Below, piece by piece: positions 35,229 through 43,746 of a DNA stretch of 53,516 nt. Source of the stretch: an uncultured Veillonella sp. (GTDB lineage Bacteria > Bacillota > Negativicutes > Veillonellales > Veillonellaceae); contig CABSJA010000008.1 of the NCBI GenBank assembly GCA_902477915.1, positions 1 to 53,516 of the forward strand, in the 5' to 3' direction. Under the pieces are notes generated by a model. That model ran no database searches. It saw nothing but the letters and a program-made list of their open reading frames with translations, and was not told where the DNA came from. Every line of letters starts with the position of its first letter. The first letter of the stretch is position 1. The translations under genes and the position numbers were made by a program.

Positions 35229-35696
35229 TTATTTCAAATCTGCTGTACAGTTAGGACATTTAACTGCATCAATGTGAATTTCTGTTTTACAGAATTGACA
35301 TTCTTTAGTTGTAGGTGCTTCAGCAGCTTCTTCTTCTTTCGCACTTTTCATCATTTTAGCTAATGCGCGAACCATCAAGAATACAACGAACGCCAAGATT
35401 AAGAATTGAATCAAATCAGTAATGAATGTACCGTATGGCAATACAGAACCAACTGCACGAGCTGTATTAATATCAGCACCAGCCATGAATGCATCTTTAG
35501 ATGCAGCATTTAATGGCAAGTACAAGTTACTGAAATCAATACCGCCTGTGAACAAGCTGATAATAGGCATGAACAAGTTGCTTACGACGGAGTTAACCAA
35601 CGCTGTGAAAGCAGCCCCAATAATCATACCAATAGCTAGGTCCATCATGTTACCTTTGAATGCAAAAGCTTTAAAATCGTTCAAAAATTCTTTCAT
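35229..35696 (-). CDS. mscL: Large-conductance mechanosensitive channel MscL with C-terminal zinc ribbon
   Basis: It forms a pentameric pore in the inner membrane that opens under osmotic downshock. The first 100 residues match MscL: MKEFLNDFKAFAFKGNMMDLAIGMIIGAAF (TM1), a periplasmic loop, and TM2 DLIQFLILAFVVFLMVRA. The cytoplasmic end is unusual: after a charged linker it has CQFCKTEIHIDAVKCPNC, a CxxC...CxxC zinc ribbon. Most MscL proteins end in a helix bundle of 130-140 residues. It has its own promoter and terminator. Confidence 0.93.
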   Translation of the reverse strand: MKEFLNDFKAFAFKGNMMDLAIGMIIGAAFTALVNSVVSNLFMPIISLFTGGIDFSNLYLPLNAASKDAFMAGADINTARAVGSVLPYGTFITDLIQFLILAFVVFLMVRALAKMMKSAKEEEAAEAPTTKECQFCKTEIHIDAVKCPNCTADLK

Positions 35697-35748
35697 TTCT
35701 CACTACTCCTAGATACACTTAATTGAGAATGCGTTAATAACTGTACTA

Positions 35749-35777
35749 ATCATAAAGGAAAGATGAAGAGATGTCAA
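35749..35777 (-). promoter_or_regulatory. Promoter of mscL
   Basis: Consensus -35 TTGACA (35772-35777), 17-bp spacer and -10 TATGAT (35749-35754), about 50 bp before the start. Confidence 0.75.
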
Positions 35778-35882
35778 TATTTTTCGATGTAGTTTTTCGA
35801 ATTTATTTAATATAGTTTTTCATAGGTCAATCTAAAATTGTAATAAATCAGTATTTATGCGTACTTTTCGCACCATGTTAAA

Positions 35883-35912
35883 AGGTGCCAATCACGAATG
35901 TGATTAGCACCT
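35883..35912 (-). terminator. Terminator after the DMT transporter
   Basis: AGGTGC(C)AATCAC pairs with GTGATT(A)GCACCT (13 bp, G-U on the minus strand), and TTTT follows. Confidence 0.8.
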
Positions 35913-35952
35913 CTACTGTCATACAACATCTATTATTGTATAGATTCGACAA

Positions 35953-36840
35953 TTATTTAATTTTATCCTCTATAACCTTTCCTTCTTGTAAAGGTCCACT
36001 TTGTTCTTTGAGGCGAGCCAACATAACAGAAGATACGAACATCGCCACACCAGCGCCTATCGTTTCAATAGATAAGCTTTCACCAAAGAACAAGAAGCCA
36101 TAGAAGGAACTGATGAATACACCAACATATTGTAAGAATTGTGCCACTACAGCGTTAGTTGTAACAAAGGCACCAGTCAAGAAGAACTGAGCCACTACAC
36201 TAATACCACCAATCGCCAAGATGATAAGCCAATCTGTTCCCTGCGGCATAACGAGCTTATCAGTTGTAACGAGCCCTGCAATCATCCCTGTAATCATGAA
36301 ATAAGCCATAATTTCGAAATTGCTATGTTTCCCTCGTTTAGATATAAGGCGAATGGTCGTATACGCAGCTGCAGATAGAGCAGCCCCTAAAATAGCTACT
36401 AAGGCAAACCAAGTAAAGCCGGTAAAGCTAAATGGATTTACCATGACCATTACAGCTACAAAGATCAAAAGAAGCCATTTTCCAGCCCCTTTAGGCACTC
36501 GTTCTTTAAGAAATAAGGCACTAAAAATCAGTACGAATATACCTGATGTTTGAAATAAAATCGTCGCATCGGATAACTTTAAATGCACTAGGGCAATAAA
36601 GTTACATACCATGCCAAAGCCGCCATATAAGCCACGCATAACAAGATGTCCTCTATCCTCTTTCGAGAATCGGATACCTCGGGTATACATAACGATGAGA
36701 ACAGCAATGGTTCCAAATAAACCACGGAAAAAGGCAATTTCCCCAGATGGAATATTAGAGCCGAGCATCTTTACAAATAAATTCATCGTACTCAACAAGA
36801 GTGCCGACAATAGTGCATACATAAGGCCTTTTCTAGCCAT
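35953..36840 (-). CDS. DMT-superfamily transporter (two EamA domains)
   Basis: This inner-membrane carrier has about ten hydrophobic spans arranged as two EamA repeats (residues 1-135 and 145-280). The repeats share the pattern of short helices ending in phrases like GFLFFGESLSIETIGAGVAMFVSSVMLARL. Family members export or import amino acids or other metabolites; no residue tells the substrate here. The first methionine MARKGLMYALL follows GGGAGG. It is monocistronic, with its own terminator downstream. Confidence 0.87.
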   Translation of the reverse strand: MARKGLMYALLSALLLSTMNLFVKMLGSNIPSGEIAFFRGLFGTIAVLIVMYTRGIRFSKEDRGHLVMRGLYGGFGMVCNFIALVHLKLSDATILFQTSGIFVLIFSALFLKERVPKGAGKWLLLIFVAVMVMVNPFSFTGFTWFALVAILGAALSAAAYTTIRLISKRGKHSNFEIMAYFMITGMIAGLVTTDKLVMPQGTDWLIILAIGGISVVAQFFLTGAFVTTNAVVAQFLQYVGVFISSFYGFLFFGESLSIETIGAGVAMFVSSVMLARLKEQSGPLQEGKVIEDKIK

Positions 36841-36953
36841 ACTACCTCCCTATACACTTTTACCATAGTATAACTAAATAGTTACTACCCCTGTATTATC
36901 TATATGAGCAATCTAATATACAGGAGATACGGAATATATAAAATCAAAATATA

Positions 36954-36979
36954 TGCCGCCCTTCTAGCGAAAGGCGGCA
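36954..36979 (-). terminator. Terminator after thrC
   Basis: GC-rich arms TGCCGCC/GGCGGCA begin 5 bp past the thrC stop, with an AT-rich tail on the minus strand (ATATATTTTGATTTT). Confidence 0.7.
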
Positions 36980-36984
36980 CCGTA

Positions 36985-38484
36985 TTATTTAGAGAATGTA
37001 TCTACAAAATCAAGAATTTCTTGTTTCATATTCTCTTTATCGATTGCTTTTGTGAAACGCAATGGTTTAGATTTCAATGCTTCCAATTGTTTAGGGAATG
37101 CTACACCCGTTACAGCAGAAATATTATCTAAGCTTTCATATGGTGTATCACCAACTTTAATATCTAAAGCTTCACAAATAGCTGTAGGGAATTTAAATGG
37201 ATGTGCAGTAGATGCAATAATTGTATGACGCGCACCATCTTCTGGGTGTTTCTCTAATTCCTTCATGTATGCACCCATAGCTACCGCTGTATGAGGATCC
37301 ATTACATAACCATAGGAGTTGTACACTTGCTCAATGATGGCTTTTGTTTCTTCGTCATCTACATAAGCACCTGCAAAATTAGCTTTAACGCGGTTGAATT
37401 CTTCTTCGTTTACAGTCAATTTACCTGTAGATTTAAGATCTTTCATCCAACCAGCTGTGCGTTCACTATCCTCACCAGAGATATAGTATAAGAAACGTTC
37501 AAAGTTGGAAGACTCAAGAATATCCATAGACGGAGAAATCGTTGTATAGAATGGGCGGTTCATATCGTATGTACCACTTTCAAAGAAATCAGTAAGCACG
37601 TTATTTTGGTTAGATGCACAAATCAATTTACCAATAGGAATACCCATTTTTTTAGCATAATAAGCAGCTAAAATATTACCGAAGTTACCAGTTGGCACCA
37701 CAACGTTGAATGCTTCATCTTCATGAATGGCGCCTTGTGCAACAAGTTCTGCATAGGCATTCACATAGTACACCACTTGAGGTGCCAAGCGACCAATGTT
37801 AATAGAGTTCGCACTAGAGAACATAACACCTTTTGCAGCAACCTCTTCTGCAGTATCTTTATCAACGAATAAGCGTTTCAAGAATTGTTGCGCATCGTCG
37901 AAGTTACCGTGAATCGCAGTAACATTAACGTTGTCCCCTTCTTGCTTTTGCATTTGCTCAGCTTGCATTGGACTTACGCCATCAGTTGGGTAGAATACTT
38001 GAATGTGAGTACCAGGTACATCTTTAAAGCCTTCAAGGGCAGCTTTACCTGTATCACCAGATGTAGCCGTTAAGATAAGACCCTCTTTTTTCTCACCTTC
38101 AGCCTCTTTTGCCGCTACTAATAGATATGGGAATAAAGACAATGCCATATCTTTGAAAGCTTGTGTACGGCCATGGAATAATTCTAGGACAGAAACCTTT
38201 TCTAATAAGGAATGTAACGGTGCAATATCACGAGTGCTGAAATTAGCATCACTGTATGCAGAGTTGATCATTTCTTTTAAATGAGCTTCTGAGAAACATG
38301 GGAACAACTTGGATAATACAACAGCTGCTACCTCTTGATAGTTTTTATCTTTCACATCATTGTAAGTTAAGCAGTTCGTAGGGAATAGAGATGGTACGTA
38401 TAGACCACCATCCTCTGCTAAGCCGTGCAACAATGCATATGTTTCATTTACCGCAACGGTACCGCGGGTGCTAGTATAATTCAT
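36985..38484 (-). CDS. thrC: Threonine synthase
   Basis: This PLP enzyme converts O-phosphohomoserine to threonine and phosphate. It has the N-terminal YTSTRG signature, PLP-lysine in GRTQAFKDMALSLF near residue 110, and the TSGDTGKAALEGF phosphate-binding loop near 140. At 499 residues it belongs to the long (class 2, yeast/E. coli-like) group. ATG 38484 (MNYTSTRG) is chosen for the GAGG 9 bp upstream; the longer frame adds four residues. The gene is alone, between two terminators. Confidence 0.95.
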   Translation of the reverse strand: MNYTSTRGTVAVNETYALLHGLAEDGGLYVPSLFPTNCLTYNDVKDKNYQEVAAVVLSKLFPCFSEAHLKEMINSAYSDANFSTRDIAPLHSLLEKVSVLELFHGRTQAFKDMALSLFPYLLVAAKEAEGEKKEGLILTATSGDTGKAALEGFKDVPGTHIQVFYPTDGVSPMQAEQMQKQEGDNVNVTAIHGNFDDAQQFLKRLFVDKDTAEEVAAKGVMFSSANSINIGRLAPQVVYYVNAYAELVAQGAIHEDEAFNVVVPTGNFGNILAAYYAKKMGIPIGKLICASNQNNVLTDFFESGTYDMNRPFYTTISPSMDILESSNFERFLYYISGEDSERTAGWMKDLKSTGKLTVNEEEFNRVKANFAGAYVDDEETKAIIEQVYNSYGYVMDPHTAVAMGAYMKELEKHPEDGARHTIIASTAHPFKFPTAICEALDIKVGDTPYESLDNISAVTGVAFPKQLEALKSKPLRFTKAIDKENMKQEILDFVDTFSK

Positions 38485-38545
38485 GGAATACCTCATTCAT
38501 AACTACAATGGATTTTACGAGTTTAATAGATTTATTATAGCATAA

Positions 38546-38568
38546 AAGCGCCCCTAAAAGGAGCGCTT
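38546..38568 (-). terminator. Terminator after the Dyp-type peroxidase, abutting the thrC promoter region
   Basis: AAGCGCTCCT/AGGGGCGCTT (minus strand, one G-U pair) with a 3-nt loop and TTTT tail, about 95 bp past the peroxidase stop. A TATAAT lies 5 bp further on (minus strand), probably the thrC -10. Confidence 0.7.
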
Positions 38569-38663
38569 CTATAGAATTAAATGATATTTTTACTCGAATT
38601 GTTTACTGCTAACAAAATAGAGCATCACGAACTATAAAAATATACATCAAATAGCTATGTCGA

Positions 38664-39605
38664 TTATAACTCGCCTTCTGCAATAGCATCCAATGTATCA
38701 AGGGATGGAATGAAGAAAAGCATACCTGTAATAGGTTTGGAATAATCAAGCAATTTATCGTTTTGCGTAAACATATTAGTAAGCATTGTTTTAGTTACAT
38801 CCCAGTAACGAGCATAGCCAATAAAGTATGTACCACGTACACCTTGGCCTGGTTGTGCAAACGGCACATTCATGCGCACGATTTTATGTTCTTTATCATC
38901 GCGATTATCTTGAGCCACTACATTATGAGCTGCTGGATCTTTTTCATCATCTTCTAATTCAATATCACTGAATTTACGACGGCCAATGAATTTTTCTTGC
39001 ATTTCCGTAGGAAGTGCACGCCATGCATCAAGATCATGTTCATATTTTTGAGCAAATGCATAAGAACCATTAGTGAATTCAGGATCTTCATCGCCAATAA
39101 CACCCCACTCAACAGCCTCTTGACCAACAGGGTTTTCAGTACCATCAACGAAATCGATGATAGCACGACCTTGTTCATAGTGGAAACCATGAGTTTCATC
39201 TACTACAGATGTAATAGGACGTAAGAACTCCATAATTTGATCTACTACCGTATATGTAACGGATTCATCATTAGAACGCACATGTAAGAATAAATCTGCT
39301 GCTACAGCTGGTACGTCTTGTTTATCCCCTTTAATACCTTGGAAATCTTCTAACTCTTTTGGTACCGGTGCATTAGGGAATAAATAATCCCATGCTTTAC
39401 GGCTAAAACCAAAGGCAATGCCTAAACCTTCACCATTCGCACGAATACTAACAGAACGTTTAATGGCTTGGATACGGTCTGCCATATCTTGGATAACTTC
39501 AAGTTCTGCGTCACGATCTTTGCGATTTAATAATAAGGTTGTAAAGTTAACACTTTGGCCTGCATCTTTATATACATCTTGTGTTCTAGAAACATCTACT
39601 GCCAT
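38664..39605 (-). CDS. Dyp-type heme peroxidase (YfeX/EfeB-like cytoplasmic group)
   Basis: This is a heme peroxidase of the dye-decolourising family. The hallmark GxxDG appears as FVDGTENP near residues 149-156, with distal Asp151, and a later RGTYFIGYARYWDVTKTML includes the conserved Arg. The proximal His is likely in the DPAAHNVV segment near 225. The 313 residues and lack of a Tat or Sec signal make it cytoplasmic. ATG 39605 has TTAGGAGG before it; the longer frame adds 30 residues rich in hydrophobics upstream of that SD and is rejected. A Fur-like TAATGAGAAAAATTATTA overlaps the leader. Confidence 0.9.
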   Translation of the reverse strand: MAVDVSRTQDVYKDAGQSVNFTTLLLNRKDRDAELEVIQDMADRIQAIKRSVSIRANGEGLGIAFGFSRKAWDYLFPNAPVPKELEDFQGIKGDKQDVPAVAADLFLHVRSNDESVTYTVVDQIMEFLRPITSVVDETHGFHYEQGRAIIDFVDGTENPVGQEAVEWGVIGDEDPEFTNGSYAFAQKYEHDLDAWRALPTEMQEKFIGRRKFSDIELEDDEKDPAAHNVVAQDNRDDKEHKIVRMNVPFAQPGQGVRGTYFIGYARYWDVTKTMLTNMFTQNDKLLDYSKPITGMLFFIPSLDTLDAIAEGEL

Positions 39606-39616
39606 TGGGTACCTCC

Positions 39617-39634
39617 TAATGAGAAAAATTATTA
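39617..39634. promoter_or_regulatory. Fur-box-like site before the Dyp peroxidase
   Basis: TAATGAGAAAAATTATTA resembles the sites at 29864 and 31395 and overlaps a TATAAT (minus strand) and the SD. Iron control of a heme enzyme would make sense. Confidence 0.35.
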
Positions 39635-39748
39635 TATAGCAATCATAAGCTATTACATCTTTATTGTCTATAATATATAAAACATTACATACCAAATAAC
39701 CTCATCATAGCTATTGCAGCTCAATCAGAAGAAGAGATAGTAGAAAGC

Positions 39749-39976
39749 TTAAAATATCAATTCGTCATATATTTTTTTTGGTATTTGTTCAATGGGCTTA
39801 TTATTATCAATTGCAGTTGCTAAAGCATCAATTCCTTTTTTTATTTCAGATAGCTCATAACCATAAAGAGGATCCATATAAATAACCCTATCTAAAGAAT
39901 TTTCACCAAATATAACTAAGTATAAATCTGTAAGTTTTTCCAATTGTATAAGTGCATTTTGTACTTCCGTATCCAT
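39749..39976 (-). CDS. Small protein of unknown function (75 residues)
   Basis: The frame has a good SD (TAGGAG 9 bp before ATG), normal composition and predicted helices (MDTEVQNALIQLEKLTDLYLVIFGE; YELSEIKKGIDALATAIDNN). It is acidic, has no Cys and no signal peptide. I do not recognise a family. It has a TGAGAATCAT motif just upstream of the SD. It may be a small helical cytoplasmic protein; the AT content is above that of its neighbours, so recent gain is possible. Confidence 0.55.
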   Translation of the reverse strand: MDTEVQNALIQLEKLTDLYLVIFGENSLDRVIYMDPLYGYELSEIKKGIDALATAIDNNKPIEQIPKKIYDELIF

Positions 39977-40158
39977 ATAAATTTCTCCTAGGTAGTGAGA
40001 ATCATGCCAGTAACAAAGAACCTTACTGTATTTTATATTTTAATTTTCCCTATAGTTCTATATAATTTTCAACAAAAGGATATCATCTATAATATATACA
40101 TTATTTAATTTCATTACAATACACTAGTATAACTAACAGATTACAAATAAATAATAAG

Positions 40159-40183
40159 AAAACCCGCACTACTGTGCGGGTTT
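40159..40183 (-). terminator. Terminator after tRNA-Lys
   Basis: AACCCGCAC/GTGCGGGTT with a 4-nt loop and T-run begins immediately after the tRNA 3' end. Confidence 0.85.
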
Positions 40184-40186
40184 ATT

Positions 40187-40262
40187 TGGTGGACCACCAG
40201 GGGTTCGAACCCTGGACACCCTGATTAAGAGTCAGGTGCTCTGCCAGCTGAGCTAGTGGTCC
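40187..40262 (-). tRNA. tRNA-Lys (anticodon CUU)
   Basis: A 76-nt cloverleaf with encoded CCA. The acceptor GGACCAC pairs with GTGGTCC, followed by discriminator A. The D-arm is AGCTCAGCTGGCAGAGC, the anticodon loop CTCTTAA has CTT at its centre, and the T-arm is CCAGGGTTCGAACCCCTGG. No intron; the terminator follows directly. Confidence 0.96.
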
Positions 40263-40286
40263 ATGACACGACTAATTATATGCCTA

Positions 40287-40328
40287 TTTTATAGGAATGT
40301 AAAGAATATTTATTACATTCCTATAAAA
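40287..40328 (-). terminator. Terminator after the moaA unit
   Basis: TTTTATAGGAATGTAA/TTACATTCCTATAAAA arms with a 10-nt loop lie 9 bp past the stop of the 100-residue protein. Confidence 0.85.
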
Positions 40329-40336
40329 CATATACA

Positions 40337-40639
40337 TCAATATTGCCTTAGCCAATCCTTCATCGTATTACAAGCCTCTGTAGGGAGTATATCACTAGTT
40401 CCTACACAGTCAGCACCACTATACAGTTGAAGAACGCTATGCGTACGGCTTACTTCTTTGACGATAATATCTGTCACATCTGCCTTTGGCACATTAAATT
40501 GCAATCCATAACGCCCCTTGTAGGTAATGACAGCAGATTGTGTATCGTATTCGATATGGACTTGAAGCATCTTGCCACCAGGCCAACATTCTTCAATATG
40601 TTCCTTTGATCTTGGTTTTAGAAAATCAAAAAATCCCAT
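40337..40639 (-). CDS. Protein of unknown function downstream of moaA (100 residues)
   Basis: It starts MGFFDFLKPRSKEHIEE and is rich in beta-strand-like stretches (MLQVHIEYDTQSAVITYKGRYG; THSVLQLYSG). It has no signal peptide and I recognise no family. ATG 40639 is chosen because TGGAGG lies before it inside the moaA end; the moaA stop is 1 bp away, so translation is coupled. Its place in the moaA-MOSC unit suggests a role linked to molybdenum cofactor, but nothing in the sequence proves this. Confidence 0.7.
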   Translation of the reverse strand: MGFFDFLKPRSKEHIEECWPGGKMLQVHIEYDTQSAVITYKGRYGLQFNVPKADVTDIIVKEVSRTHSVLQLYSGADCVGTSDILPTEACNTMKDWLRQY

Positions 40640-40640
40640 A

Positions 40641-41606
40641 TTATCCTCCAATGCGCCACATAGGACGTTCTGGTTGTTCCATACCTACGCCATCATGACG
40701 TTCTTGCTTTCGTTGCAACGCACGTTCAATATGCAAAGCTAAGTCTTCCTCTGTGGCCCCATTGCGCACAAGAGATACAAGATCAGCCTCATCATCACGC
40801 AACAAGCATAAACGCATTTGCCCATCTGATGTAAGACGTACGCGATTACATGTATCACAGTAGCTATGAGACATAGAAAAGATGAAGCCTACAGCCTTTC
40901 CACTTGGCAACGCTAAATACGTAGCAGGACCAAAACCATACACAGAGTGAACCTCTGTAAGAGGCCCCCCACTTACACGTTCCAATTGAGCTCGCCACTC
41001 ATCAAAGGTCGGTCCATGGAATGCATCACCTTGGAATGGCATGTATTCTATAAATCGCCATATAACAGGCCATTTTTCTACATACTGTAACAAAGATTTG
41101 ACTTCTTCATCAGACCAATGACGAGATAATACAGTATTAATCTTCACAGATTTAAAGTTTGCACTAATAGCACTACGAATACCATCTAGCACAGAATCTA
41201 GCTGACCTTCTTTACCTACACAAGTAGCAAAGGCATCACTTTCAAGAGAATCGAGACTAATATTCACTCGGTTCAATCCAAGTTTTTTCAATCGTTGTGC
41301 TCGAGATGCAAGTAGGCTACCATTCGTAGTCATAGATATATCTTCAAACCAACCAGTATCCTTAATACGGGTTAACAGCTCTTCAATATGAGGATACAAC
41401 AATGGCTCGCCACCAGTTAAGCGCACTGCTTTCACGCCGATACGATGGAAGGCACCTAAAATAGTCATCCATTCATCAACTGATAATAATTGTGTTTGAC
41501 TTTGAGGTGTAATTTCAGCAGGTCGGCAATAGGGACAACAAAAATTACACGCATCTGTCAATGACAGACGTACATATTCAATTGTACGGCCCCATGCGTC
41601 TTTCAT
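40641..41606 (-). CDS. moaA: GTP 3',8-cyclase MoaA (radical SAM)
   Basis: This is the first step of molybdenum cofactor synthesis, GTP to 3',8-cyclo-GTP. The radical-SAM cluster motif is Cys20-x3-Cys24-x2-Cys27, with GGEPLLYP near 64. The second cluster is bound by CDTCNRVRLTSDGQMRLC (Cx2Cx13C) near 250. The usual C-terminal GG pair appears as MWRIGG. Length (321) is standard. A moaC is not adjacent. It follows the MOSC gene and should help supply Mo cofactor to the xanthine dehydrogenase. Confidence 0.95.
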   Translation of the reverse strand: MKDAWGRTIEYVRLSLTDACNFCCPYCRPAEITPQSQTQLLSVDEWMTILGAFHRIGVKAVRLTGGEPLLYPHIEELLTRIKDTGWFEDISMTTNGSLLASRAQRLKKLGLNRVNISLDSLESDAFATCVGKEGQLDSVLDGIRSAISANFKSVKINTVLSRHWSDEEVKSLLQYVEKWPVIWRFIEYMPFQGDAFHGPTFDEWRAQLERVSGGPLTEVHSVYGFGPATYLALPSGKAVGFIFSMSHSYCDTCNRVRLTSDGQMRLCLLRDDEADLVSLVRNGATEEDLALHIERALQRKQERHDGVGMEQPERPMWRIGG

Positions 41607-41632
41607 AACACACCTCGTTTACCAATACAGAA

Positions 41633-42073
41633 TTATTTAATAATAGATACGTCATCACCTACGTGAATTGTACCATTTTTGAGAACCTTACCGAAAATGC
41701 CTTGTGTAGGCATGATACAAGATCCTACTTGTTTCATGATTTCACAGCCATGATGACATTCCTTACCAATTTGAGTAATTTCAAGAATTACATCCTTACC
41801 AATTTGTAATTGTGTACCTACAGCCAATTCGTAAAGCACCATACCTTCAACGGTGATATTTTCTGCAAAATCACCAGGTTTTACATCCGCTCCTTGGGCA
41901 CGCATATGATCGATGCTTGCAATGCCAAGCAAACTGATTTGGCGGTGCCAATTGCCTGCGTGAGCATCACCTTCCATACCATGATCTACGATAAGATTTG
42001 CGGATTCAATATTATGTTTCTTTTGCCCTTTTTTCTCACTAATGGAGATAGCAATAATTTTTCCTTCTGCCAT
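41633..42073 (-). CDS. MOSC domain protein
   Basis: This small stand-alone MOSC domain (146 residues) contains DHGMEGDAHAG near 31-41, QISLLG, PGDFAENITVEG near 65-75, and the conserved Cys in GKECHHGCEI near 106-112. MOSC domains bind sulfur on Mo-cofactor carriers (as in MOCS3/YiiM types) and act in cofactor sulfuration or in Mo-enzyme reduction of N-hydroxylated bases. Directly upstream of moaA in one unit, so a role in maturing Mo hydroxylase cofactor is likely but inferred. Confidence 0.88.
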   Translation of the reverse strand: MAEGKIIAISISEKKGQKKHNIESANLIVDHGMEGDAHAGNWHRQISLLGIASIDHMRAQGADVKPGDFAENITVEGMVLYELAVGTQLQIGKDVILEITQIGKECHHGCEIMKQVGSCIMPTQGIFGKVLKNGTIHVGDDVSIIK

Positions 42074-42147
42074 GTAACCTTTCCCTTCTTATGGGAACAT
42101 ACCATATATACATAACTTATATAAACATTTAATTGCAGAATATACTT

Positions 42148-42159
42148 GTGATTCTCATT
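42148..42159. promoter_or_regulatory. Fur-like half-site and hairpin upstream of the MOSC gene
   Basis: GTGATTCTCATT (minus AATGAGAATCAC) lies next to a GTAAAAG...CTTTTAC inverted repeat near 42163-42190. Both are in the 5' region of the MOSC-moaA unit, downstream of a TATAAT near 42202. Function is not known. Confidence 0.25.
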
Positions 42160-42245
42160 TTGGTAAAAGCATCACAAAATACTTTTACAATTATCTATAT
42201 ATTATAACATAGTATTCTTACAATTTCCCTGTGAATTTAATCACT

Positions 42246-42282
42246 AAAAAAGAACTCTGCCCTAAGGAACAGAGTTCTTTTT
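42246..42282 (-). terminator. Terminator after xanthine permease 2
   Basis: AAAAAAGAACTCTG and CAGAGTTCTTTTTT arms (14 bp) with a 9- to 10-nt loop begin 10 bp past the stop. Confidence 0.9.
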
Positions 42283-42291
42283 TAGTAATTT

Positions 42292-43620
42292 TTATCTGCG
42301 ACCCATTTCTTTAATTTCGTCACCACGATTAACACCATTAAGTAGTAAATTAAGCAAAATTGCCATAATACTACCGAAAGTGATGCCAGATTTTAAAATA
42401 ATTTGTGCCCACGCAGGGAAATTAGCATAAAAGTTTGGCGCTGCAATTGGAATCATAGCTACACCAACACTGATAGCTACAAGCATTAAATTATGGTTGC
42501 CTTCAAAGCTAACCTTGCCTAAGGAACGAATACCACTAGCAACGATCATGCCGAACATGGCAATACCAGCACCGCCCAACACGGCATTGGGAATGCTAGC
42601 TACGATAGCCGCTAATTTAGGGAATAACCCCAATAAAATTAAGATTACACCCGATGCAGCTACAACAAAGCGGCTCTTAACACCTGTTACGGCAATAAGA
42701 CCAACGTTTTGAGCGAATGCTGTATAAGGGAAGCTATTAAGAATACCACCGATAACTGTAGATACCCCATCAGCACGAATAATAGAAGCAAGTTCTTTAC
42801 GACCAATTGGCTTATCTACGATTTCACCAATAGCGATACTATCACCAGTTGTTTCAACCATAACAACAAGCATTACGATAATCATGGAAAGCACAGAAGC
42901 CCAATCAAAGGTTGGTAAACCGAAATAGAAAGGTTCAATAACTGCAATCCAGCTGGAACGACCAACTTCGTCAAAGTTGGTAACACCCATGGCAAAAGCA
43001 ATAGCTGTCCCCGCAATCAAACCGATTAGTACAGAAAGATTACTGAAGAAACCTTTTGCAAATTTATAAACAAACACGACGATTAAGAAGGTAAGGAACC
43101 CGAGTCCAATATTTGTAAAACTACCAAATTGTGGATTGCCTACACCACCGCCCATCCAATTAATAGCAACTGGCATCAAGTTAATACCGATAATGGTAAT
43201 AATTGTACCTGTAACTACAGGTGGGAATAATCGAATAAGGCGACTAAAGAATGGCGCTATCAAGAATGTAAATAAACCGGCTACAATAATGGCACCATAA
43301 ATAGCAGTCATACCATGCTGAGCCCCAATCATGGCCATAGGGCCTACAGATGCAAAGGTAACCCCTTGGATCATTGGAATACGTCCACCAATATTACCAA
43401 AACCTAACGTCTGGATTAATGTGGCAACACCGCAAGTAAATAAGTCCGCTGTAATTAAGCGAATCAAATCTTCCACAGGCAAGTGCATGGCCTGTGCCAC
43501 GATAATAGGTACGGCAACGGCGCCTGCATACATGGCCAATACGTGCTGTAAACCAAAGGCAAAGAGCTGTGGTATTGGCAACATACTATCGACCGTATTC
43601 ATTTGTTTTTGATCTGTCAT
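42292..43620 (-). CDS. Xanthine/urate permease 2, NCS2 family
   Basis: This is a 14-span purine symporter with the same key region (VMVETTGDSIAIGEIV) as permease 1. Over the core the two are nearly the same residue by residue, differing mainly at the C-terminus and in the SFTNIGLGFL region. ATG 43620 (MTDQKQMN) is chosen since TAGGAGACATT lies upstream; the longer frame would add twelve residues. It is monocistronic, with a PurR-like box in its promoter, so it may serve scavenging for salvage while permease 1 serves catabolism. Confidence 0.93.
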   Translation of the reverse strand: MTDQKQMNTVDSMLPIPQLFAFGLQHVLAMYAGAVAVPIIVAQAMHLPVEDLIRLITADLFTCGVATLIQTLGFGNIGGRIPMIQGVTFASVGPMAMIGAQHGMTAIYGAIIVAGLFTFLIAPFFSRLIRLFPPVVTGTIITIIGINLMPVAINWMGGGVGNPQFGSFTNIGLGFLTFLIVVFVYKFAKGFFSNLSVLIGLIAGTAIAFAMGVTNFDEVGRSSWIAVIEPFYFGLPTFDWASVLSMIIVMLVVMVETTGDSIAIGEIVDKPIGRKELASIIRADGVSTVIGGILNSFPYTAFAQNVGLIAVTGVKSRFVVAASGVILILLGLFPKLAAIVASIPNAVLGGAGIAMFGMIVASGIRSLGKVSFEGNHNLMLVAISVGVAMIPIAAPNFYANFPAWAQIILKSGITFGSIMAILLNLLLNGVNRGDEIKEMGRR

Positions 43621-43658
43621 AATGTCTCCTACATCAAACCTCGAAATAACACCCATTT

Positions 43659-43687
43659 ATTTTACAATATCGTTCGGATTTTAACAA
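43659..43687 (-). promoter_or_regulatory. Promoter of xanthine permease 2 with a PurR box in its spacer
   Basis: -35 TTGTTA (43682-43687) and -10 TAAAAT (43659-43664) are spaced by exactly 17 bp. The spacer holds AAATCCGAACGAT, which matches the Gram-positive PurR consensus AWWWCCGAACWWT at 12 of 13 positions. Confidence 0.65.
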
Positions 43688-43690
43688 TAG

Positions 43691-43739
43691 AAAAAAGAGA
43701 ACCTATTATTTTTAAAAGCAATAATAAGTTCTCTTTTTT
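43691..43739 (-). terminator. Terminator after fchA, between two PurR-box groups
   Basis: AAAAAAGAGAACTTATTATT pairs with AATAATAGGTTCTCTTTTTT (19 of 20 pairs, one G-U) around a 9-nt loop, with T-run on both strands. Confidence 0.85.
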
Positions 43740-43746
43740 AATTTTT

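Noticed and set aside
40187..40262. Integration (att) site of a mobile element at tRNA-Lys
   Set aside because: No direct repeat of the tRNA 3' end and no integrase gene is seen nearby.
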